Shown here: in pieces, positions 1 through 5,712 of the stretch
Position numbering within the stretch: position 1 is the stretch's first letter
Layout: each line of letters begins with the position of its first letter
Origin: an uncultured Eubacteriales bacterium
GTDB lineage: Bacteria > Bacillota > Clostridia > Christensenellales > UBA1242
Length of the DNA stretch: 9,712 bases
NCBI GenBank assembly: GCA_948787875.1
Contig: CAQFKO010000041.1
Span: 1 to 9,712 of the forward strand
Direction: 5' to 3'
The notes under the pieces: generated by a model
Database searches by the model: none
Told to the model about the DNA's origin: nothing
What the model saw: only the letters and a program-made list of their open reading frames with translations
Program-made: the position numbers and the translations under genes

Positions 1-1403
1 ATTCATTCACAAGACAAAAAGATAAATTTGTTCCGCTTACTTCGGGTCAAGTGGGTATGTATGTTTGTGGGCCAACGGTTTATGGCTATCCGCATGTGGG
101 GCATGCAAGGTCTTACACAAATTTTGATGTGGTAAGAAGATTTTTTGAGTATGCAGGTTACAAGGTTAAATATGTTCAAAATATCACTGATGTTGGGCAT
201 TTGATAGGCGATTCTGACGATGGTCAAGACAAAATTGTCACTCAGGCAAAAAAAGAACAAGTTGACCCATATCAACTAGCATATAAATACGAATTAGCTT
301 ATTTTGAGTATATGGACAAGCTTAATATCAAACGACCAAGCATAAGTGCAAGAGCAACAGGCTTTATTCCCGAAATGATTGAAATGATTTCCGAAATTAT
401 AAAAAAAGGCTTCGCTTATGTAACAAATCAAGGCAATGTATATTTTTCTGTTAGAAAGTTTATTGATTATGGCAAACTTTCAAACAGAAAATTAGACAAC
501 AACCTTTCGGGCGAAAGAATCACAGTTGCCGACGACAAACAAAATCCCGAAGACTTTGCACTTTGGAAAACCGCAGAAGGCGGGCATATAATGAAGTGGA
601 ATTCTCCTTGGGGCTGGGGTTATCCGGGTTGGCACATAGAGTGTTCTGCTTTAAGCAAAAAGTTTTTGGGAGAAACCTTTGACATTCACGGTGGCGGGCT
701 AGACAATATTTTTCCACATCATGAAAGTGAAATCGCTCAAAGCGAAGTTGCCAACGGAAAACCTTTTGTAAATTATTTTATGCATAACAACTTAATAACA
801 GTAAATGGCTCAAAAATGGGCAAAAGTTTGGGTAATTTCATTACTTTGGAAGAACTTTTTGCGAAATTTGACCCAATGCTTGTAAGATATTTTATTCTTC
901 AATTTCATTACAGAAAGCCCGTTGATTTCAGTTTCTCGGCAATAGAAGCATTAAAAGAGCAGTTTGAAAAACTTTCAGAAAACTTTTCAAACATAAAAAC
1001 TCTTGCTTCAAATATTCAAAATTCAGCTGTCGAAATAACTGATAATCAGTTAAAAATAATTAAACAAAATTTTGAAAATGCTATGGCAGACGATTTCAAC
1101 ACTCCGCTTGCAATGGTAGAGGTTTTGAATTTATCAAAAATGGCATCAAAAATTATAAGTTCAAATAACCAAAATTTAATTGCCGAAGCAAATTTGATAA
1201 TCAAAATGTTTGAAGAAGTTTTGGGCTTTGAATTTAGTTTCGATAATAGTTCAAAACAAAATAAATCAAATGACGAAAGTTTGCTAAATCTTATTAATGA
1301 AGTTCGCGAAAAACTCAGAGCAAACAAAAATTATGAACTGTCTGACTATATTCGTGACGAACTATCAAAACTTAATATTGTTAGCAATGATAAAAAAGTT
1401 TAG
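1..1403 (+). CDS. cysS: Cysteinyl-tRNA synthetase, 5' partial
   Basis: Class I aminoacyl-tRNA synthetase that attaches cysteine to tRNA-Cys in the cytosol. The frame is open from base 3 and reads SFTRQKDKFVPLTSGQVG before MYVCGPT, which matches the start of the family. The gene therefore runs in from outside the window with only about five residues missing, and the GTG at 51 is an internal valine rather than the start. Visible signatures are the HIGH motif as HVGH (nt 93-104) and the KMSKS loop as KMGKS (residues 255-259 counting from nt 51). The expected zinc ligands are Cys6, Cys198, His223 and Glu227, in the MYVCGPT, ECSA and FPHHESE contexts. A helical anticodon-binding region follows. 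The total of about 471 residues is normal, but the protein stops just after LNIVSNDKKV and lacks the usual Gly-Thr-x-Trp tail. The downstream Nudix-like gene begins 8 bp after the stop. Confidence 0.97.
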   Translation, partial: SFTRQKDKFVPLTSGQVGMYVCGPTVYGYPHVGHARSYTNFDVVRRFFEYAGYKVKYVQNITDVGHLIGDSDDGQDKIVTQAKKEQVDPYQLAYKYELAYFEYMDKLNIKRPSISARATGFIPEMIEMISEIIKKGFAYVTNQGNVYFSVRKFIDYGKLSNRKLDNNLSGERITVADDKQNPEDFALWKTAEGGHIMKWNSPWGWGYPGWHIECSALSKKFLGETFDIHGGGLDNIFPHHESEIAQSEVANGKPFVNYFMHNNLITVNGSKMGKSLGNFITLEELFAKFDPMLVRYFILQFHYRKPVDFSFSAIEALKEQFEKLSENFSNIKTLASNIQNSAVEITDNQLKIIKQNFENAMADDFNTPLAMVEVLNLSKMASKIISSNNQNLIAEANLIIKMFEEVLGFEFSFDNSSKQNKSNDESLLNLINEVREKLRANKNYELSDYIRDELSKLNIVSNDKKV

Positions 1404-1406
1404 GAG
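1402..1406 (+). promoter_or_regulatory. Ribosome binding site overlapping the cysS stop codon
   Basis: AGGAG overlaps the TAG stop of cysS and lies 5 nt before the ATG at 1412. This fixes the start of the next gene and suggests that its translation follows cysS on one transcript. Confidence 0.85.
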
Positions 1407-1411
1407 AAATT

Positions 1412-2143
1412 ATGGAATTTTATGATACCTTTGACGAGAACGGAGTATTTCACAGTGCCGAAGACGAGCATGATGTGCACTATAAAGGCTTGTGGCACAA
1501 AGTTATAAGAGTTTGGCTCTATGACAAAGAGGGCAATTTGTATTTAAGGGTAAGAAAGTCAGACAAAAAGCTTGATTGCATTAACACTCTTCACATGCGC
1601 TCGTCAGAAAGTGTAACAAGCTGTTTTGACAGGGGAATGTTTGAAAAACTTGGAATTCACTTTCCAGCAACATCAAACCTCAGCCAAGTATGCACAAGAA
1701 AAGTAAAAATTCACAAAGTTTATTCAGACAACTCAGAACTAAAAGACAACTACTTTTTGTGTGACTATATCGGTGAGTTTGACGAAAATGTAACTTTCTT
1801 CATTTACAGCAAAGACACAGACGGACTTGTAAAAGCCAATGCAAGAGGAATACTAAATCTTCTCAGCACAAGAGCGGGCGAAATTATCTGCACAGAAGTG
1901 CTTCCGGGCGGAAAAATGAGCGATAAAAGGTCAATTATTCATATTGACGATATCTTTGAAGACCCAAACGAAGACACCTTTGCAAAGTACAATTTTGTGG
2001 TTAATAAGATTTCCGAAGATTCAAGAGCTTATGAAAAAGAAATGAAAGAAAAAGAAAAAATAATAAAGATTTTAAATCGTCCAAAGCAAGAAGAAACTTA
2101 TGTCTCTCACGCCGACGAAAATGAGGGTGCCGATATTTATTAA
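1412..2143 (+). CDS. Nudix-fold protein (IPP isomerase/YfcD-like) with degenerate Nudix box
   Basis: The protein has 243 residues. Its N-terminal part (1-82) follows the YfcD/IPP-isomerase-like Nudix pattern: a YDTFDENG opening, GLWHKVIRVWLYDKEGNLYL (26-45), then the Nudix helix. Set against G-x5-E-x7-REUxEExGU, the helix reads L60, E66, R74-G75-M76-F77-E78-K79, G81, I82. Spacing is exact, but the first Gly and two of the usual metal-binding Glu residues are replaced (by Leu, Gly and Lys). Ordinary Nudix pyrophosphohydrolase activity is therefore doubtful. The middle region (about 83-200) is unrecognised and the C-terminus (201-243) is highly charged, with a KEKEKIIK helix. It starts 8 bp after cysS and shares its transcript, so a link to translation or nucleotide housekeeping is plausible but inferred. 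The substrate is unknown. It could be a binding or regulatory relic of the fold. Confidence 0.72.
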   Translation: MEFYDTFDENGVFHSAEDEHDVHYKGLWHKVIRVWLYDKEGNLYLRVRKSDKKLDCINTLHMRSSESVTSCFDRGMFEKLGIHFPATSNLSQVCTRKVKIHKVYSDNSELKDNYFLCDYIGEFDENVTFFIYSKDTDGLVKANARGILNLLSTRAGEIICTEVLPGGKMSDKRSIIHIDDIFEDPNEDTFAKYNFVVNKISEDSRAYEKEMKEKEKIIKILNRPKQEETYVSHADENEGADIY

Positions 2144-2175
2144 TCCCTTTTAAGCTAATAAAAAATACTGAAATT

Positions 2176-2222
2176 ATATAGCATGGTTATTTTATTATAA
2201 CTATGCTATATTTATTTTAATT
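2176..2222 (+). terminator. Intrinsic terminator of the cysS-Nudix operon
   Basis: A 15-bp stem (2176-2190 with 2197-2211; 14 Watson-Crick pairs plus one G-U) closes a 6-nt loop, TTTATT. A T-rich tail follows. It starts 32 bp after the Nudix-like stop codon. Confidence 0.85.
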
Positions 2223-2422
2223 TATCTTCCAAATAAACTTTTTATTAAATTTTTGTTTAAATAATAATAAAATTTAAAAATCTTTATAAAAATGTGTCAC
2301 AAACTGTGCACTTTTAATTTTTAAAATGTTATACTGAAAGCGTAAGCAAGAGGGGGTGGTCTAAGGAGGGGTCAAAAAAATCTTAAAATTTTATGATTTT
2401 ATCAACAAATATAAAAATTTTG
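2223..2422. other. AT-rich intergenic spacer with a G-rich patch
   Basis: The stretch 2144-2474 holds no convincing gene. After the terminator it is nearly pure A/T up to about 2290. At 2327-2335 there is an extended -10 sequence (TG-T-TATACT) without a good -35. Downstream, 2351-2371 is strikingly G-rich (GGGGGTGGTCTAAGGAGGGG) and contains AAGGAGG, a perfect Shine-Dalgarno core. No ATG, GTG or TTG lies at a usable distance; the first ATG is at 2393, 23 nt away, and its frame runs straight through the tRNA. It may be a leader transcript, a small RNA or the remnant of a lost gene. Confidence 0.4.
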
Positions 2423-2451
2423 TTGCTAATAACAAAATTATGTGATATTAT
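2423..2451 (+). promoter_or_regulatory. Promoter of tRNA-Leu
   Basis: TTGCTA (2423-2428) is followed after 17 nt by TATTAT (2446-2451). A TG one base before the -10 (2443-2444) makes it an extended -10 promoter. The predicted start near 2458 leaves a leader of about 17 nt before the tRNA, as expected for a tRNA gene. Confidence 0.7.
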
Positions 2452-2474
2452 ATTATTCGTCAGCAAGAATACTT

Positions 2475-2560
2475 GCCGAAGTGGTGAAATGGCAGACACG
2501 ACGGACTCAAAATCCGTTGAGGGCAACTTCGTGCGGGTTCAAGTCCCGCCTTCGGCACCA
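2475..2560 (+). tRNA. tRNA-Leu (anticodon CAA)
   Basis: An 86-nt class II tRNA that reads UUG leucine codons. The acceptor stem GCCGAAG/CTTCGGC pairs perfectly. The anticodon stem ACGGA/TCCGT encloses loop CTCAAAA, with anticodon CAA at 2508-2510. A long variable arm (2518-2532), typical of leucine tRNAs, follows. The T arm is GCGGG-TTCAAGT-CCCGC. The discriminator A and the CCA end (2558-2560) are encoded in the DNA. It stands alone with its own promoter and terminator. Confidence 0.97.
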
Positions 2561-2576
2561 AAAATTTATAAAAATT

Positions 2577-2600
2577 ATTTGGCAATCGCCAAATTTTTTT
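2577..2600 (+). terminator. Intrinsic terminator of tRNA-Leu
   Basis: ATTTGGC (2577-2583) pairs with GCCAAAT (2588-2594) around loop AATC and is followed by a run of T to 2600. It begins 16 nt after the CCA end of the tRNA. Confidence 0.85.
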
Positions 2601-2715
2601 ATTACAAAAATTTTAAATAAAAAACCAAATTTATTTGGAACTCCCCAAATTTATATAGGGCTATTCTTTAAAACTTAATTTGATTACTCACACCGAAAAA
2701 GATTTGGAATTTTAA

Positions 2716-2742
2716 AAAAAGTGCTAAAACAAAGCACTTTTT
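2716..2742. terminator. Second hairpin terminator, possibly bidirectional
   Basis: AAAAAGTGCT (2716-2725) pairs with AGCACTTTTT (2733-2742) around a 7-nt loop. A-run and T-run flanks let it work on either strand. It lies between the tRNA terminator and the next promoter with no gene immediately before it, so it is either a backup stop for tRNA read-through or the end of an unseen small transcript from 2600-2715. Confidence 0.7.
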
Positions 2743-2759
2743 ATTATGCAAAATACATT

Positions 2760-2788
2760 TTGACAAAAATTTGTTTTTAGTATATAAT
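2760..2788 (+). promoter_or_regulatory. Consensus sigma-70/SigA promoter of the Nudix gene
   Basis: TTGACA (2760-2765) and TATAAT (2783-2788) are separated by exactly 17 nt, a full match to the housekeeping consensus. Predicted transcription start is near 2795. Strong, constitutive expression is expected unless a repressor acts here; no clear operator dyad is seen. Confidence 0.88.
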
Positions 2789-2798
2789 AGTTGTGTTT

Positions 2799-2804
2799 AA
2801 AGGA
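2799..2804 (+). promoter_or_regulatory. Ribosome binding site deciding the Nudix start
   Basis: AAAGGA lies 4 nt before the ATG at 2809. It sits between the predicted transcription start and the ATG. A TTG at 2791 is in frame, but it lies only 2 nt after the -10 box and would be upstream of the mRNA 5' end, so it cannot be the start. Confidence 0.8.
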
Positions 2805-2808
2805 AATT

Positions 2809-3420
2809 ATGGCATCAAAAGAATATTTTGAAGATAAATCAAAACTTTATTATGAAAATTATTTAAATCACAAGTGCACCAAAAAGGTTCGAGGAATTAT
2901 TTTGAACAGCGAGGGGCAAATTTTGCTCTTGCACTCAAACAAACATAACGGCTATTCCATTCCGGGCGGAACGGTGGAAGAGAATGAAACAATAAAAGAC
3001 ACCGCTATAAGAGAAGCATTTGAAGAAACGGGAGCAGAAATTATTCCTATAAAAATTGTCGGAAAATATTTTCACACCTCAAAAAATTTTAATTATGATG
3101 GAATTGTTTTTGATTCCGATAGGGTAGAATATTTTTATTTTTGTAAGTTTAAAGGCTTCAAACAAAACAATTTGGGGCTTAGCGGCGAATTTGACGATGG
3201 CGATATAAAGTTGGAATTTTTGGACTATGAAGAGGCGATGCGAGCAAGACTTTTAAAGCGTGATAAGTCTATGATAGAGCGCGCTATGAATGAATTTTTG
3301 CTTTACCATGCCGACGAAGTTGAAGAAATAAACTTTGAGCCTAACGAAGAAACCAATAAACCAAAATTTAAGCGCAACAACAAATTTAAGCATTTTGATA
3401 AAAAATTTGAAAAAAAGTAA
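2809..3420 (+). CDS. Nudix hydrolase with intact catalytic box
   Basis: The protein has 203 residues from the ATG at 2809. Nudix hydrolases cleave nucleoside diphosphates linked to another moiety, using Mg2+ or Mn2+ bound by the Nudix-box glutamates. The box is perfect: G54-x5-E60-x7-R68-E69-A70-F71-E72-E73-T74-G75-A76. It is preceded by the usual strand RGIILNSEGQILLLHS (28-43) and by YSIPGG. The fold continues to about residue 145 (VEYFYFCKF; a DYEEAMRARL helix). The end (184-203) is a strongly basic tail rich in Lys and Phe, unusual for the family and possibly used to bind RNA or another acidic partner. The substrate cannot be read from the sequence. The gene is monocistronic, with its own consensus promoter, and converges on the minus-strand gene across a shared terminator. 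Confidence 0.93.
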   Translation: MASKEYFEDKSKLYYENYLNHKCTKKVRGIILNSEGQILLLHSNKHNGYSIPGGTVEENETIKDTAIREAFEETGAEIIPIKIVGKYFHTSKNFNYDGIVFDSDRVEYFYFCKFKGFKQNNLGLSGEFDDGDIKLEFLDYEEAMRARLLKRDKSMIERAMNEFLLYHADEVEEINFEPNEETNKPKFKRNNKFKHFDKKFEKK

Positions 3421-3451
3421 AAAGATGAGCAAGGGAGACGCTCATCTTTTT
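3419..3451. terminator. Bidirectional terminator between convergent genes
   Basis: AAAAAGATGAGC (3419-3430) pairs perfectly over 12 bp with GCTCATCTTTTT (3440-3451) around a 9-nt loop. It starts inside the stop codon of the Nudix gene and sits 13 bp from the stop of the minus-strand gene, so it serves both directions. Confidence 0.92.
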
Positions 3452-3464
3452 GGTTAATGCAAAA

Positions 3465-5615
3465 TTAATTTGTTTTTTTGATATTATTTTCATTGTCTTC
3501 TTCAACTTGTTCGGTAGAAAAGTTGTCTTTTTTTGTTTGTTCATATAATTGACCGTCACTTCCGATTTTCTTTTTTCTGAAAATCAATATCAAAATAAGC
3601 AAGCCCAAAGTTATTGCAATCAAAACTAGTCCAATTATTTGAAGGGTAGACCAACTGTCTGTGGTCAAATAGTCTGTTACAATATAGCCTGAAAACTCAT
3701 TGCCGTATTCGTCGTTAAAAGTTATGTGCGTATAGCCGGTTTGAGTGTTTCTTGCTCCGTTAATGCGAACTCTGTAACCGTTATCTAAAATATAAATAAC
3801 AGTGCTGTTAATGTCCGGGTCAATATAAACCTTTGTGCCATTTTCTTTAACCGAACAGTTTGTAATAACAAAATCGACTCTGTCGCTAGGGGCAATAATG
3901 CTGGATTGTTCGATATAACCCTCAGCTTCATTATTAACTTTAACTTTTAAATAAACTTGATTATTTGAAGTATAGTTGCAAATAACATCTAAAATTTCAA
4001 CTCTTGAATTATCTCTGATTTTTTGAATTATTGTAGAGGTCATAGTTGAAGTAATTTTATCATTCAATACTTTTGTAGGAAGAGAGTATAGATTTGTATT
4101 TGGAATAACTTTAAAAATTGGATAAGGATAAGTTTCAACGTCAATTACTTTTTTATTCGCCAAATTCGATACCTTAACATAGCCTAAATAGTTTTTTCCA
4201 TTAAATGTATACAAACAATAGTTATGGTCTGAAATAGTCAATTTTTTGCCATCAAAAGTGTTGATTTTTCCGATTCCGATAAAGATTAAATCTGTATCTT
4301 TTTCAATTGTAACCAAAGAGGTTGCACTCCAAGGGTATTCAAAAAGTTCGGTGCTTTCGGTCGTTGATTGATAAACAAATTCGGTTTCAGCTTTATATTC
4401 AATTTCAATCTTAGGATTTTCAGCTTCTTCTTTGTTAAATTCTTTGTTTGCAACATCAAAAATATTAACAAAAGTCAAGTTTTGAGCGTCTTGGTCTGCA
4501 TAAGTGGCGTAAGTGCCGTTTGTCAAGATATATGGATTACTAGTGTTATCAAAACTTATTCCCGTATTTATAATTTTGTCTTCGCTGGTTCTGTCAACAT
4601 TAAATTTGTATAATTCAGAATAAGATTCAGTCTCGTTTTCAACAGTGTGGGTGGTCAGCAAATAAATTTCACCGTTAATTTCCATAATGTTGGTGTTAAT
4701 TATTCCGTCTTTAATGTTGCTGTCGTCCCCAAGCGAAGTGATTGCCGAAATAGGAGAGGTAAAAGCAGATTTTGAAACCACATTAGAATAGGTTATTGTG
4801 TTAATATGGGCTTCTTCAATTGTTTTTTGGTGAACAAACACAAGATAATATCCGCCACCGCTTCTGCTAAGAATAAGCATTTTGTTTAATGATGCAATAA
4901 TATCGCTATCTTGAAGGGTGAGTGGGTAAATTTGTTCATTTAAAAGCGTTATATTTTCTGTTATAACCGGTTCGGGAGTTTCAGAGCCCGTTGTTTCGTT
5001 GTCATTTGTAATAGCAGAACTTACTTCGTTAATATTAGCAAATAAAACAAGCGGTTTTATGGAATCCGTTATTGATTTTGGTGTAAGTGTTATTGCAAGT
5101 TCGTTGTCAATAACTTTTACTGAAATTTTATTATAATCAATTGAAAATGAAGAATCTTTTAATTGTCCCACAATTTTAAATTCTTTCAAACTGATAATGG
5201 TTATTATCATTTCGCCACTATTATCAGAAGAGAGCAAGGTTAAAAATCTGTTATCAAATGCAGCGTCAACAATTTTTTCCGACTCAACAGCAAACTCGAT
5301 TGAATTATCAGATAAGTCTATAATATTTGAAGAAAATTCTTTTGTTTTTGTATCATAAATTTTAAAGTAGTTGTCATGTGCGTCAACAAAATAAATTTTG
5401 TCTTCATAAAAAACCGAATAGGTTGGTTTGTGAATAAAAATATTATAATCAACATTTTCATTTTCTTCGGTTTCAGGTTCTTCCGTTTCTGTTTCTGCTT
5501 CAATGGTTTCAGCAAAAGAGTAATTATTTGTTGAAATTGCACAAGAAAAGCATAGCATTATGCTAAGTAGTATTGTGCAAAAAACTTTATTTAAATGTAG
5601 AAAAATATGCTTCAT
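3465..5615 (-). CDS. Membrane-anchored surface protein with propeller-like and SH3-like regions
   Basis: Unrecognised protein of 716 residues from the ATG at 5615. An in-frame TTG at 5684 lies in the loop of the preceding terminator hairpin and is rejected as a start. Layout: Sec signal peptide 1-35 with a hydrophobic core and probable cleavage after Ser-Phe-Ala; an acidic Glu/Thr-rich linker at 36-55; a beta-rich region at about 60-390 with blade-like units such as IYFVDAHDNYFKIYD (74-88) and GEIYLLTT (315-322); about three SH3-like modules near 430-487, 498-575 and 583-651; one transmembrane helix at 658-679; stop-transfer RKKK at 680-683; and a charged cytosolic tail of 33 residues. The bulk should face outside. 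SH3-like modules often bind cell wall or peptides, so a cell-wall sensor or scaffold role is an inference. No lipobox or sortase signal is seen. The N-terminal region may instead be a simple beta-sandwich array. Confidence 0.82.
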   Translation of the reverse strand: MKHIFLHLNKVFCTILLSIMLCFSCAISTNNYSFAETIEAETETEEPETEENENVDYNIFIHKPTYSVFYEDKIYFVDAHDNYFKIYDTKTKEFSSNIIDLSDNSIEFAVESEKIVDAAFDNRFLTLLSSDNSGEMIITIISLKEFKIVGQLKDSSFSIDYNKISVKVIDNELAITLTPKSITDSIKPLVLFANINEVSSAITNDNETTGSETPEPVITENITLLNEQIYPLTLQDSDIIASLNKMLILSRSGGGYYLVFVHQKTIEEAHINTITYSNVVSKSAFTSPISAITSLGDDSNIKDGIINTNIMEINGEIYLLTTHTVENETESYSELYKFNVDRTSEDKIINTGISFDNTSNPYILTNGTYATYADQDAQNLTFVNIFDVANKEFNKEEAENPKIEIEYKAETEFVYQSTTESTELFEYPWSATSLVTIEKDTDLIFIGIGKINTFDGKKLTISDHNYCLYTFNGKNYLGYVKVSNLANKKVIDVETYPYPIFKVIPNTNLYSLPTKVLNDKITSTMTSTIIQKIRDNSRVEILDVICNYTSNNQVYLKVKVNNEAEGYIEQSSIIAPSDRVDFVITNCSVKENGTKVYIDPDINSTVIYILDNGYRVRINGARNTQTGYTHITFNDEYGNEFSGYIVTDYLTTDSWSTLQIIGLVLIAITLGLLILILIFRKKKIGSDGQLYEQTKKDNFSTEQVEEDNENNIKKTN

Positions 5616-5622
5616 ATAACTT

Positions 5623-5650
5623 ATTATAACATTTTTACAGATAAATACAA
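5623..5650 (-). promoter_or_regulatory. Extended -10 promoter immediately before the surface-protein ATG
   Basis: On the minus strand, TTGTAT (5650-5645) is followed after 16 nt by TATAAT (5628-5623), with TG one base before the -10. The -10 ends 7 nt before the ATG at 5615. Transcription would thus begin at or next to the start codon. No Shine-Dalgarno sequence is visible in between. Confidence 0.62.
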
Positions 5651-5666
5651 ATAATTTAAGCAAAAA

Positions 5667-5699
5667 AATAAAAAACCAATACAAAATTGGTTTTTTATT
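5667..5699 (-). terminator. Intrinsic terminator of the giant surface-protein gene
   Basis: A perfect 14-bp inverted repeat (5667-5680 with 5686-5699) surrounds a 5-nt loop. On the minus strand it reads as a CCAAT/ATTGG stem followed by a run of T, beginning 13 bp after the stop at 5713. It is A/T-symmetric and may also work on the plus strand. It separates the two minus-strand surface genes into different transcripts. Confidence 0.85.
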
Positions 5700-5712
5700 T
5701 TTAAATTAAAGA

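Noticed and set aside
2351..2371. T-box-like GGGTGG motif upstream of the tRNA
   Set aside because: The GGTACCGCG continuation, the Stem I features and a regulated downstream gene are all missing.
2393..2678. Two overlapping plus-strand reading frames over the tRNA (RSGEMADTTDSKSV-type peptide)
   Set aside because: These are translations of tRNA-Leu, a common false prediction. No ribosome site sits at a proper distance.
5511..5615. Lipoprotein signal (Cys in LCFSCAIS) in the surface protein
   Set aside because: No lipobox spacing such as L-x-[GA]-C. The SFA signal-peptidase I site fits better, and a C-terminal membrane anchor is present.
5616..5684. Longer N-terminus (23 extra residues) for the SH3-like surface protein
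   Set aside because: It would start with TTG inside a terminator loop and upstream of the best promoter. The ATG at 5615 gives a proper signal peptide.
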